From positions 310,001 to 374,000 of the forward strand of contig CAWICV010000001.1 of assembly GCA_963834705.1 (NCBI GenBank): 64,000 nt of DNA, in the 5' to 3' direction. The DNA is from RYN-230 sp963834705 (GTDB taxonomy: Bacteria; Actinomycetota; Actinomycetes; Streptosporangiales; Streptosporangiaceae). Shown here one piece after another: positions 8,070 through 16,134 of the stretch. The stretch's first letter is position 1. Each line of letters begins with the position of its first letter. The position numbers and the translations under genes were made by a program. The notes beneath the pieces were generated by a model. The model did no database searches, was not told where the DNA came from, and saw only the letters and a program-made list of their open reading frames with translations.

Positions 8070-9392
8070 TTAAGCCGCCCCGCGGGCGAGCGCGATCAGC
8101 CGGCCCAGCACCGCCCCGTCGCTCACCCGCAGCCCGTCGTGCTGGTACTCGTTGGTCACCCAGGGCCGCAGGCCGCGGATGGCCCGGGCGGTGGGCAGCG
8201 ACAGCTCGGTGGGCACGTACATGTCCTCGAAGTAGACCGCGGCCGCGGCGGGCACCTCGCTGGCCGCCAGCCGGGCCGGGCGATACAGCGGCGGCCAGTC
8301 CGTCCGCGCCGCGAGTTCCCCGGCCGCGTCCTGGAGCGGGCGGAGCACCGGGTCGGTGCCGAACATCCAGGGATAGATCATCTCCCCGGTGAACAGCAGC
8401 GGGATGTCCCCGTCCACCGCCGCGGCCGGGTCGAACTCGGGGAACTCGGCCTGGATCCGGTCCGCGGCCCAGCGCGTTGCCCGGCCCTGCGCGTAGCACG
8501 CCTCGTGCAGCAGGGCGTACAGCGGCCCCGCGGCGAAGGACAGCTCGGCCGCGGCATCGGCCAGGAAGCTGTCCGTCAGCACACCGCCGGCGAACGCGTC
8601 CTCCAGCAGGTAATGCAGCTGGTCGCTGCCCGGGCTCATGCCGAGCATCCGGCCCAGGCACTGGAACGCGGGCACGGTCAGCTGCCCGCCGTCCGGCATC
8701 GTCACCTGGTGGCTGGCCAGGTAGCGGGCGATGTCCCGGGCCCGGTCCGCGTCCTGCGGGTAGCGCTCGTAGTGCCGCCGGTTCCGCTCGGCCACGATCG
8801 GATAGGTGAGCCGGTACACGTCGTCGGCGGTGGCGGCCAGGCCGGGCAGCCCGCCGGTGATGAACGCCTCGCGGATGCCGTCCGGGGCCAGCGACAGGTA
8901 GCTGACCGTGCAGAACCCGCCGAAGCTCTGCCCCAGCACGCTCCACGGCTGGCCGCCGGTGAGCTGGCGGCGGATCAGCTCGGCGTCCCGGACGATCGAG
9001 TCGGCCCGGAAGCAGGCCAGGTAGTCGGCCTGGGCCCGCGGCGTGGCCAGCCGGGCCAGCGTGTGCCGGCTGGCTGGGGTGGACCGGGCGGTGCCGCGCT
9101 GGTCCAGCAGCAGCACCCGGAAGTCATCCAGTGCCCGGTCCAGCCAGGACTCCCGGCCGGACGGGCGGAGCGCGCCGAACCCGGGACCGCCCTGCAGGAA
9201 CAGCAGCCACGGCTTCGGCTCCGGCTCTCGTCCTGCCCCGGGCGCGGCGCCGGCCGCGGTCACCTCCCGGGCGAACACCTCGATCTGCTCGCCGTCCGGC
9301 CGGCTGTGATCCAGCGGCACGGTGAACGTGTGCTCGGTGACGGTGGTGCCGGCCTGCCGGTGCACCGGGCCGGATGGCTGGTAAGCGGGCAT
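8070..9392 (-). CDS. Alpha/beta hydrolase, proline iminopeptidase-like (S33)
   Basis: A 440-residue hydrolase without an obvious signal peptide. LQGGPGFG (residues 66-73) is the S33 oxyanion-hole motif, DQRGT is at 97-101, and the nucleophile Ser156 is in GQSFGG. The long central cap (about 200-330) and the C-terminal HDGLRVSDG segment fit the larger prolyl aminopeptidase or Xaa-Pro peptidase relatives of actinobacteria. It would cleave N-terminal proline from peptides; a different ester or amide substrate cannot be excluded. It stands alone between the MFS exporter and the PLD lipoprotein, all on the minus strand. Confidence 0.88.
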   Translation of the reverse strand: MPAYQPSGPVHRQAGTTVTEHTFTVPLDHSRPDGEQIEVFAREVTAAGAAPGAGREPEPKPWLLFLQGGPGFGALRPSGRESWLDRALDDFRVLLLDQRGTARSTPASRHTLARLATPRAQADYLACFRADSIVRDAELIRRQLTGGQPWSVLGQSFGGFCTVSYLSLAPDGIREAFITGGLPGLAATADDVYRLTYPIVAERNRRHYERYPQDADRARDIARYLASHQVTMPDGGQLTVPAFQCLGRMLGMSPGSDQLHYLLEDAFAGGVLTDSFLADAAAELSFAAGPLYALLHEACYAQGRATRWAADRIQAEFPEFDPAAAVDGDIPLLFTGEMIYPWMFGTDPVLRPLQDAAGELAARTDWPPLYRPARLAASEVPAAAAVYFEDMYVPTELSLPTARAIRGLRPWVTNEYQHDGLRVSDGAVLGRLIALARGAA

Positions 9393-9421
9393 GACCGGTA
9401 ACGTAACCGGCCCGGCCCAGC

Positions 9422-10471
9422 TCAGTGCCAGCGGGTGCCCCGGCTGAAGTCGCCGCGGAACGTCCTGGCGATCGACGCCAGCACGGTGCGATCCGCGGTG
9501 ACCAGCCCCAGTTCGCGGTTGCGCTGCAGGGAGGTGCTGGAAAAATTCTCTGATCCGATGAACGCCCGCGCCCGGTTCGTGCCGTAGTCGGCCTCGATGA
9601 CCTTGCCGTGGATGTAGAACCCGCTGGGCGAGCTGTAGTAGCTGACCTTCACCCCGGCCCTGGCCAGCCGGGTGAACGCGCTGTTGTACTCGCCACCGGA
9701 GTTCTCGGCGCAGACCTTGACGCTGACCCCGCGGTGCGCCGCCTTGACCAGCGCGTCCTCGATCGGGGCGTCGCCCATCTCCTCGCTGTAGATGCGCAGG
9801 CTGTGCCGGGCCCCGTCGATGAGCGCGAGCAGCGTGGCCTGGCTGTTGGCGGGCGACCAGACCAGGTCGCGGCCGTCGCCGGGCTGGATGGACCGGTGCG
9901 CGAAGTCGGCGTTGAACACCGCGGTGATGGCCGCCAGGTCGGCGTGCTTGGTGTCCTCGATCAGGAAGTCCCGGCTGGTCGCGTAGTACTGGCTGGTCAG
10001 GTTGGCTGTCATGATCAGCGCGACGGCGCCGTCCACCACGATGGTCTTCTGGTGGGTGTACTCGAAGGCCGGCGGGGACCAGGTCACCCGCACGCCGTGG
10101 GCGGCCAGGTAGTGGTAGGCCGCGTCGTTGCTGCTCCGTTCCTGCCGGTCGAGGATGACCTTGACCTTCACCCCGCGTCTGGCCGCCGCGGCCAGGTCAT
10201 GCTCGGCGACGGCGTCGCTGAACTCGTACATGGTGACGTCGATGTAGTGCCGGGCGTGGCCGAGCAGCCGGTAGACCGGCGAGAACCCGGCGCCCGGTTC
10301 GGTGAACAGCGGCCCGGACCGGGCCGCGGCCTGTGCCGGGGCGCCGCTGCCTGAACCGGGCGCCGACGCGCCGGGTGCGTTCAGGTCCAGCTTGCAGCCG
10401 GCCAGCGCGAGCGCCGTGGCGGCCAGGGCGGCCACCGCGGCGAGCCGTGCCGGGGGACGAGGGCGGAACAC
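9422..10471 (-). CDS. Phospholipase D-like lipoprotein
   Basis: About 349 residues from GTG at 10,471, chosen because GGAGG precedes it and it begins a lipoprotein signal peptide (FRPRPPARL, then a hydrophobic stretch, then lipobox LAGC with Cys26). Two HxK(x4)D motifs are present: His140-Gln-Lys142 with Asp147 (HQKTIVVDG) and His288-Gly-Lys290 with Asp295 (HGKVIEADYG). Each is followed by an N or S/E-N-F motif (TANLTS, GSENFSS). Both half-sites look intact, so a PLD-family phosphodiesterase at the outer membrane face is expected. Cardiolipin or phospholipid hydrolysis and nuclease activity are both possible in this family. Confidence 0.9.
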   Translation of the reverse strand: MFRPRPPARLAAVAALAATALALAGCKLDLNAPGASAPGSGSGAPAQAAARSGPLFTEPGAGFSPVYRLLGHARHYIDVTMYEFSDAVAEHDLAAAARRGVKVKVILDRQERSSNDAAYHYLAAHGVRVTWSPPAFEYTHQKTIVVDGAVALIMTANLTSQYYATSRDFLIEDTKHADLAAITAVFNADFAHRSIQPGDGRDLVWSPANSQATLLALIDGARHSLRIYSEEMGDAPIEDALVKAAHRGVSVKVCAENSGGEYNSAFTRLARAGVKVSYYSSPSGFYIHGKVIEADYGTNRARAFIGSENFSSTSLQRNRELGLVTADRTVLASIARTFRGDFSRGTRWH

Positions 10472-10590
10472 GGCAGCTACCTCCCTGGTGGCCACGCGCA
10501 CCTCCAGGCGCGGCCGCCAGTGCAGTACCCGCGGAGCGGAATCTAAGCGCTCATCTCTCCGAGCTGGAGAAGACCGGCCCGCACCATCCA

Positions 10591-10920
10591 ATCGGCTGCG
10601 CCGGGATCAGCAGCACCTACCGGATCATGGATGGGCGGTCCCAGTCGGTCACCGGGCCGTACGTGGATCCGGGCGGCACGTCGATGATGAACAGCGGCGG
10701 CATGGAGGTGCAGGGCAGTGACGAGGGGATGATCGGCCCCGGCTCGTCGTCAATCTTCACCGGGGGCGGCCAGTCGTACCTCGTGTACCACTACTACGAC
10801 GCGTTCGACAACGGCGACCCGTGGGTTCAGGTGCGCCCGCTGGTCTGGACCTCGTCCGGCTGGCCGGTGACCGGCGCGCCGCTGGTCCCGGTGCCGGACA
10901 GCCCGGTCCCGCTGGGCTGA
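10591..10920 (+). pseudogene. GH43 arabinanase-like C-terminal relic
   Basis: The frame ending at 10,920 gives about 110 residues that look like the second half of a family-43 glycosidase. It contains CAGISSTYRIMDGRSQSVTG followed by PYVDPGGTSMM, then the IGPGSSSIFTGGGQSY and YLVYHYYDAFDNG region and a terminal VRPLVWTSSGWPV. Arabinan endo-1,5-alpha-L-arabinosidases have the same order of motifs. The N-terminal propeller blades with the catalytic Asp and Glu are absent and no start codon with a ribosome site exists, so this is a fragment. Its last 94 bases overlap the 3' end of the convergent padR gene. Confidence 0.6.
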
Positions 10921-11471
10921 GTGATCAGTCCGGCGGCGGACAGCGCGGCGAGCGCGTCCTCAGTAAGGTCGCGCTCGGCCGCGTCGACCACCTCCAGGTC
11001 GGCGCGGGCGTGCAGTTCGGCTGCGGTGACGAGCAGCCCGACCACGGGTGACGCTGCGGCCACCCTGGCCTCGGCCAGGCTGCGCAGTTCGGCCAGCAGG
11101 TAGGCCCGCTGCTGCCGGAGCACGGCGGCCAGCATGACCGGGTCGCCGGCCTGTGCGGCCGCCATCACCTTGAGGAAGAAGTCGTCCCGGTAGCCGCGGC
11201 TGCGCGGGCTGGGCTCGGTCAGCCAGCGGCTGAGTTCCTCCCGGCCGGCCGGGGTGATCTCGTAGACCAGCCGGTCCGGCTTGACCGGCTGCGGATGCCG
11301 CTCGGACTGGACCAGGCCGTCCCGGGACAGCCGGTCCAGGATCTGGTAGAGGTGCCCGATGTTCAGCCCGCCCCACTGGTCGCCGACCGCCTGCTCGAAG
11401 CTGCCCTTCAGCTCATAGCCGTGGGCGGGCTTGGCCTCGAGCAGCGCCAGCACGGCATGGTGCAGTGGCAT
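10827..11471 (-). CDS. PadR-family transcriptional regulator
   Basis: A 214-residue regulator from ATG at 11,471, preceded by AGGAGA. The winged helix (about residues 1-80) reads AVLALLEAKPAHGYELKG, then IGHLYQILDRLSRDGLV and the wing VYEITPAGREELSRWL. The C-terminal Vir_act_alpha_C dimerisation helices follow (DDFFLKVMAA, LRQQRAYLLAEL). It lies divergent to an ABC transporter operon with two 9-3-9 inverted repeats between them, the usual PadR arrangement for a drug-inducible exporter. The last 30 or so residues (from TQPSGTGLSG) are antisense to the GH43 relic and so are probably a read-through extension acquired after a rearrangement. Confidence 0.9.
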   Translation of the reverse strand: MPLHHAVLALLEAKPAHGYELKGSFEQAVGDQWGGLNIGHLYQILDRLSRDGLVQSERHPQPVKPDRLVYEITPAGREELSRWLTEPSPRSRGYRDDFFLKVMAAAQAGDPVMLAAVLRQQRAYLLAELRSLAEARVAAASPVVGLLVTAAELHARADLEVVDAAERDLTEDALAALSAAGLITQPSGTGLSGTGTSGAPVTGQPDEVQTSGRT

Positions 11472-11513
11472 GTCCCGTTCTCCTGCCCAGGTGGCGTAAC
11501 GATGTGATCTCAC

Positions 11514-11558
11514 CTTACATTGAGACAATGTAAGGCTCTTGCATTGCCGCTATGTAAG
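11514..11558. promoter_or_regulatory. Tandem PadR operators
   Basis: Operator 1 (11,514-11,534) is a perfect repeat CTTACATTG-AGA-CAATGTAAG. Operator 2 (11,538-11,558) is CTTGCATTG-CCG-CTATGTAAG, the same 9-3-9 design with two mismatched pairs. The centres are 24 bp apart. They sit between padR (start 11,471) and the divergent ABC transporter, so autorepression plus control of the transporter is the natural reading. Confidence 0.8.
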
Positions 11559-11595
11559 GGATCACAGTAGTAGCGGACCCCGGGAAAGGGCCCAT

Positions 11596-11637
11596 CGGCC
11601 AGCTGAACTCGGCCAGCTAAGCTCGGCTAGCTAACAA
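11596..11637. repeat. Three 14-bp direct repeats in the ABC transporter leader
   Basis: CGGCCAGCTGAACT, CGGCCAGCTAAGCT and CGGCTAGCTAACAA follow each other without gaps just before the ribosome-binding site (GGGAG at 11,638-11,642) of the permease gene. Each unit holds an AGCT core. It could be a further operator array, a leader structure or simple slippage; the sequence does not decide. Confidence 0.45.
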
Positions 11638-11645
11638 GGGAGCAG

Positions 11646-14381
11646 GTGCCGGCGGTGCGCAGACTCGCCTGGTCGCAGCTGCGGTTCCGGTCCGGCCGGG
11701 CGCTGGCCCTGCTGGCCGGGATGCTGGTCGCGGCGACCGCGTTCACCGTGCTGACCGCAGCCGCCCGGACCGCGCAGATCCGCACCATCGGCACCGTGTC
11801 CGCGCACTTCCGGCCGGCCTACGACATCCTGGTCCGCCCGGCGGGGGCGCGGAGCACGCTGGAGTCGGCCACCGGCACCGTCCAGCCGGACTTCCTGTCC
11901 GGCATCTACGGCGGCATCACCATGGCCCAGTACCACCAGATCCAGAAGATCTCCGGGGTGTCGGTGGCGGCGCCGATCGCCATGGTCGGCTACGACTTCA
12001 TGAACGCCGATTTCCCGGTCGCGCTGCCCGCCGTCGATCTCGCCCGGCCCGGCCGCCAGCTCTACCGGGTCAACACAACCTGGGTGAGCGCGAACGGCGC
12101 CAGCCGCATCGGGCAGCCACCCACGTACGTCTACGTCACGCCGAACCGGGTGCACCAGAACTCAGCCGGCGCGACGTCCGAGAGCTTGCCGGAGGGCTCG
12201 ACGGCCACCCCATGCCCAGCCACCGGGACACCCAGCAATCCGTTCAGCCCGGCCGCGCAGGAGGAGATCTGGTGCTGGTCGAAGGTCAACGGTGACGGCG
12301 CCCCCGGGACCCTCGTCTCCCCGGCGCTGAACGGCCACCTGGGTTTCGGCGTCAACTGGCAGTTCCCGATGCTGATCGCCGCGATCGACCCGTCCGCGGA
12401 AGCCAAGCTGGACGGCCTCAACCACGCGTTGACCTCCGGTCAGTACCTGCCCGGACACGGCTTTGGGACCGGCCCCGAGGCGATCTACTTCCAGCAGCGC
12501 CAAGGATTTCCGGTGCTGGCCGCGTCGAACAGCGGCATCGGCGAGTACTCGGTGACCACAGTGCAGGAACTGGCCAACCCGTCGGCACCGCCGGTGCTGG
12601 ACCCGGCGACGATGCGCAAGGACGCCACCGCCCCCGGCCACACCGTGCTGCGCACCACGATCAGCGCCCAGCATGCCTATCACTACCTGCTGGCCAGGTT
12701 GGGCAACCGGCTGGGGCGCCTGACCGACTCACCCCGGGTGTACTGGTCGGTCGGCCCGGTGCGCTACCGCCACGGTGCGGCTGGCGTCCTGGTTCCGGGT
12801 GTGGTGCGCAACCCGGTCTCGGTGTGGCAGTTGCCTGGCGGCCAAGGGATCTTCTACGCGCCGCTGGACAACGCCAGCCCCCAATACCGGGCGCTGCGGC
12901 AGCACACGGCCGACAACGTCGGCAACTCCCCGGCGCCGTCGCTGGCCGGTACGTTCGACCAGGCCAAGATCGCGGCGTTTGATCCGCTGTCCCGGGTGCC
13001 GCTGGGACCGTACCAGCCGGCGGCGGTCGCGCCCGCCAGCGCGTCCAGCCGGAGCGCGCTGGCAGGGTCAGATCTGCTGCCCAGCCTCAATCTGGGCGGA
13101 TATGTGACCCAGCCGGTGCAGCTCATCACCACGCTGGCCGCGCTGCCCACTCTGGAGAATAAGAAGTACGCCGGAGGCGCGCAGCTGGCCCGGGCCCCGA
13201 TCAGCGTGATCAGGGTCCGCGTCGCCGGGGTCACCGGCCCGGACCCGGTCTCGCTGAACCGGATCAAAGAGGTCGCCGAGCAGATCGAGCTGCGCACCCA
13301 CCTGACCGTGGACATCGTGGCCGGGTCCTCCCCGGCGCCGACCACGGTCGCGCTGCCCGCGAGCGGGTCCGGTACGCCACCGCTGCTGCTGTCGGAGGAC
13401 TGGGTCCGCAAGGGCGTCGCGGTCTCGATCCTGGACGCGGTCGACCGCAGCAGCGTGGCGCTGTTCGTGCTGATCCTCGTGGTCTGCGCGCTGTTCGTCG
13501 CTAACTCGGCGACCGCCGCGGTGCGGGGCCGCCGGCAGGAACTCGGCGTGCTGTCCGCGCTGGGCTGGACCCGGCCACGGCTGTTCGCCGCGGTGCTCGG
13601 CGAGGTCGCGCTGATCGGGCTGATCGCCGGCGGGCTGGCCGCGCTGCTGTCCCCGCCGCTGGCCGTGGCGCTGGGCCTGCACGCGTCGCCGGGCCGTGCG
13701 GTGCTGGCCATCCCGGTGGCGGTCGCGGTGGCGGTGGTGGCCGGCGCGGTACCGGCCTGGCTGGCCGCCCGGGCCGACCCCATCGCGTCGGCCCGGCCGC
13801 CGGTGCTGGCGGTGCGGCGCGCCCGCCAGCCGCGGCGGATCACCGGCCTGGCCGTGGTGAACGTGCTGCGCACCCCGGGCCGGACGCTGGTCGGCGCGCT
13901 CAGCCTGGCCATCGGGGTCATGTCGCTGACCCTGCTGGTCGCGGTCACGCTGGCGTTCCGCGGTGCGGTTGTCGGCACCCTGCTCGGCAACGTGGTCACG
14001 GTCCAGGTCCGCGGGGTGGACTACGTCGCGGTCGCGGCCACCGTCACCCTGGGCGTGCTGGCCGTGGCCGATGCCGTGGTGATCAGCATCACCGAGCGGG
14101 CGGCGGAACTAGCGACAATCCGCGCGTTCGGCTGGCCCGAGCCGGTGCTGCACCGCCTGGTGATCACCGAGGGCGCACTGACCGGGCTGGCCGGCTCGGT
14201 GGCCGGCGCGCTGCTCGGCCTGATCGCGGCGGCCGTGTTCGCCGGGCAGCTGCCGCCGCTGCTGTTCGCCGCCGCAGGCGGGGCGGTCCTGGCCGGCATG
14301 CTGATCACGTCCCTGGCCGCGCTGCTGCCCGCCCAGCTGCTGCACCGGCTGCCCGCCGCCCAGCTACTCGCCGAGGAGTGA
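11646..14381 (+). CDS. FtsX-family ABC transporter permease
   Basis: About 911 residues. An N-terminal TM (LALLAGMLVAATAFTVL) is followed by a long extracytoplasmic region (about 40-590) with proline-, serine- and glycine-rich stretches. Three TMs come next (VALFVLILVVCALFVANSA, VALIGLIAGGLAALLSP, AVAVVAGAVPAWLAAR), and a second block of TMs closes the protein (VGALSLAIGVMSLTLL, LAVADAVVISI, LLGLIAAAVFA), ending LLPAQLLHRLPAAQLLAEE. This double FtsX layout is that of large MacB-type export or lipoprotein-release permeases. GTG at 11,646 or 11,655 could start it; GGGAG lies 3 or 12 bases upstream respectively. It overlaps the ATPase gene region and is probably repressed by the divergent PadR. 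Confidence 0.9.
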   Translation: MPAVRRLAWSQLRFRSGRALALLAGMLVAATAFTVLTAAARTAQIRTIGTVSAHFRPAYDILVRPAGARSTLESATGTVQPDFLSGIYGGITMAQYHQIQKISGVSVAAPIAMVGYDFMNADFPVALPAVDLARPGRQLYRVNTTWVSANGASRIGQPPTYVYVTPNRVHQNSAGATSESLPEGSTATPCPATGTPSNPFSPAAQEEIWCWSKVNGDGAPGTLVSPALNGHLGFGVNWQFPMLIAAIDPSAEAKLDGLNHALTSGQYLPGHGFGTGPEAIYFQQRQGFPVLAASNSGIGEYSVTTVQELANPSAPPVLDPATMRKDATAPGHTVLRTTISAQHAYHYLLARLGNRLGRLTDSPRVYWSVGPVRYRHGAAGVLVPGVVRNPVSVWQLPGGQGIFYAPLDNASPQYRALRQHTADNVGNSPAPSLAGTFDQAKIAAFDPLSRVPLGPYQPAAVAPASASSRSALAGSDLLPSLNLGGYVTQPVQLITTLAALPTLENKKYAGGAQLARAPISVIRVRVAGVTGPDPVSLNRIKEVAEQIELRTHLTVDIVAGSSPAPTTVALPASGSGTPPLLLSEDWVRKGVAVSILDAVDRSSVALFVLILVVCALFVANSATAAVRGRRQELGVLSALGWTRPRLFAAVLGEVALIGLIAGGLAALLSPPLAVALGLHASPGRAVLAIPVAVAVAVVAGAVPAWLAARADPIASARPPVLAVRRARQPRRITGLAVVNVLRTPGRTLVGALSLAIGVMSLTLLVAVTLAFRGAVVGTLLGNVVTVQVRGVDYVAVAATVTLGVLAVADAVVISITERAAELATIRAFGWPEPVLHRLVITEGALTGLAGSVAGALLGLIAAAVFAGQLPPLLFAAAGGAVLAGMLITSLAALLPAQLLHRLPAAQLLAEE

Positions 14382-14383
14382 GG

Positions 14384-15136
14384 ATGACCGAGCCCGCCCC
14401 CGCCCATGGCGCCATCGAGCTGCGTGGCGTCAGCAAGCGCTACAGCACGGGCGGCGCCCATCCGGTCACCGCGGCCGACGACGTGACCGTGCGGATCGAG
14501 CCGGGCGGGTACGTCGCACTGACCGGCGCGTCCGGGTCCGGCAAATCCACCCTGCTGCACCTGATCGGCGCGCTGGAACGCCCCGACTCCGGCACCATCA
14601 CCAGCGACGGCACCGACGTCACCGCGCTGCACGGCGGCGCGCTGGCCGCCTACCGGCGCACCGTCGGGTTCGTGTTCCAGCGCTACAACCTGCTGCCCGC
14701 GCTGACCGTGCTGGACAACGTGATCGCGCCGGTGCTGCCCTACCGGACCAGCTGGGACAAGCTCGGGCGAGGCCGCCAGCTGCTCGCCGCGGTCGGCCTG
14801 GGCGGCCGGGAACGGTCGCTGCCGTCCCGGATGTCCGGCGGCGAGCAGCAGCGGGTCGCCATCGCCCGGGCGCTGATCAACACCCCGCACCTGCTGCTGG
14901 CCGACGAGCCGACCGGCAACCTGGACTCGCGCACCGCGAGCGGGATCCTCGACCTGCTGGCCAGGCTGCGGCAGGAGAACCCGATGACGGTCATCATCGC
15001 CACCCACGACCCGCAGATCGCCGCCCGCTGCGACCGGCTGATCCGGCTCCGCGACGGCGCGGTCACCGACGACCTCGAGATCGCCGGCGGCCGCCCGGTC
15101 GAGGAAACCATCCGCCGCGTCGGCCAGCTCGGCTGA
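14384..15136 (+). CDS. ABC transporter ATP-binding protein, MacB/LolD-type
   Basis: A 250-residue ATPase: Walker A TGASGSGKST, the Q-loop FVFQRYNLLPALTVLDN, signature MSGGEQQRVAIARAL, Walker B LLLADEPTGNLD and H-loop IIATHD. GNLD is characteristic of the LolD/MacB/FtsE group that pairs with FtsX-type permeases. ATG at 14,384 has GAGGAG five bases upstream; a GTG at 14,378 is also in frame. It sits two bases after the permease stop, so the pair forms one transporter. The role is likely export or mechanotransmission of an antibiotic or peptide, judged from the PadR context. Confidence 0.95.
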   Translation: MTEPAPAHGAIELRGVSKRYSTGGAHPVTAADDVTVRIEPGGYVALTGASGSGKSTLLHLIGALERPDSGTITSDGTDVTALHGGALAAYRRTVGFVFQRYNLLPALTVLDNVIAPVLPYRTSWDKLGRGRQLLAAVGLGGRERSLPSRMSGGEQQRVAIARALINTPHLLLADEPTGNLDSRTASGILDLLARLRQENPMTVIIATHDPQIAARCDRLIRLRDGAVTDDLEIAGGRPVEETIRRVGQLG

Positions 15137-15155
15137 GCACCGCCCGGCATCCCGG

Positions 15156-15524
15156 TTACCGCCGGACTTGGTGGCCGGCCGCCTGCAGCACCCCGGAAGC
15201 CTCATCCAACCGATCGGCCGGGATAAGGATCAGGTCGCCGTCGAAACCCGAAACCACCCACACCGGCACGCCAGCGGCCGCCAGTGGCGCCACGATCGCG
15301 CTCAGCATCCCGGCCGCCTGCAGGTCACACGCCTCGTCGCCGTTCCACAGCGCCGACCATGCATCGTCGCCCGCGTCGTCGCGCCGCATCACTGTGAATC
15401 CGTCCGGACCGGACACCACGGCGAGCACGTCCGCGCGCAGATCAACGTCGGTGACGTCTGCCGGACGATCAAGAACGTAAGAACCGTCGAGCACCCGCAA
15501 CGTCTGATGGCCGGCCACGGACAT
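15156..15524 (-). CDS. ACT domain-containing protein
   Basis: About 122 residues from ATG at 15,524 (a longer form could start at 15,581). The protein has two ACT-like halves. The first contains VLDGSYVLDRPADVTD and FTVMRRDDAGDDAW; the second contains LSAIVAPLAAAGVPVWVVSGFDGDLILIPADRLDEA, close to the ACT_7 group found in small stand-alone amino-acid sensors. No catalytic or DNA-binding domain is attached. It lies convergent to the ABC operon with a 19-base gap. Ligand and partner are unknown. Confidence 0.75.
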   Translation of the reverse strand: MSVAGHQTLRVLDGSYVLDRPADVTDVDLRADVLAVVSGPDGFTVMRRDDAGDDAWSALWNGDEACDLQAAGMLSAIVAPLAAAGVPVWVVSGFDGDLILIPADRLDEASGVLQAAGHQVRR

Positions 15525-15611
15525 CGTCAGATCGTTGCAGGCGAGTACCTGCCGGGGCAAGTACCGCGGTCTTCGATGCACCCAGCTCCCCGGACGCGGC
15601 CCGGCGCCAGG

Positions 15612-16121
15612 TCACTCGCCGGTGGTGCCGTCTATCAGTTCCCGCGCGGCGTCCAGGTGCCCGGCGTGGCGGGCATACTCCTGCAGCACGTAACTGAGAA
15701 TCCAGGCCAGGGTCGGCCGGGGCCGTGGGTCGCTGTCGCTGAACCGGCCGCCGGGGGCGCTGATGTCGGTCAGCTCGGCCGCGGAAGCAATGGCCCGCGT
15801 CTGCTCGCCAGCGGCGCGGAGTGCGGCGATGAGACTGGCGGCAGTGTCGCCCGGTCCGGCGTGCCAGCGCCCGGCCTGGTCTTCGTCGCCGTGCGGATCG
15901 GGAAGCTGCTCGGCGCGGAATCCCCAGCGCAGCCACCGCCGCTCCATATAGGACAGGTGCTTGAGCAGCTCTAGCGGAGTCCAGCCGGAGGGCAGGCGGC
16001 TCGCCCGCAGTTGCGCATCCGTCAGGCCACCGACCTTGCGGATGATGACCGACCGGTAATAGTCCAGGAAGCCCAGCAGCAGTTCTTTCGGGTCGCCGAG
16101 CTCGCGCCCGGGCTTGCGCAC
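15612..16121 (-). CDS. DinB-family protein (DUF664-like)
   Basis: About 169 residues from GTG at 16,121. The four-helix DinB bundle is visible: DPKELLLGFLDYYRSVII, WTPLELLKHLSYMERRWLRWGF, and a C-terminal helix LAWILSYVLQEYARHAGHLDAARELIDG. His in LKHLSYME and the YARHAGH histidines sit where this family binds a metal. DinB-like proteins in actinobacteria are often mycothiol- or bacillithiol-dependent transferases. It overlaps nothing but starts 14 bases after the SDR stop on the same strand, so the two may be cotranscribed. Confidence 0.82.
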   Translation of the reverse strand: MRKPGRELGDPKELLLGFLDYYRSVIIRKVGGLTDAQLRASRLPSGWTPLELLKHLSYMERRWLRWGFRAEQLPDPHGDEDQAGRWHAGPGDTAASLIAALRAAGEQTRAIASAAELTDISAPGGRFSDSDPRPRPTLAWILSYVLQEYARHAGHLDAARELIDGTTGE

Positions 16122-16134
16122 GGCGGTGCCTGAA

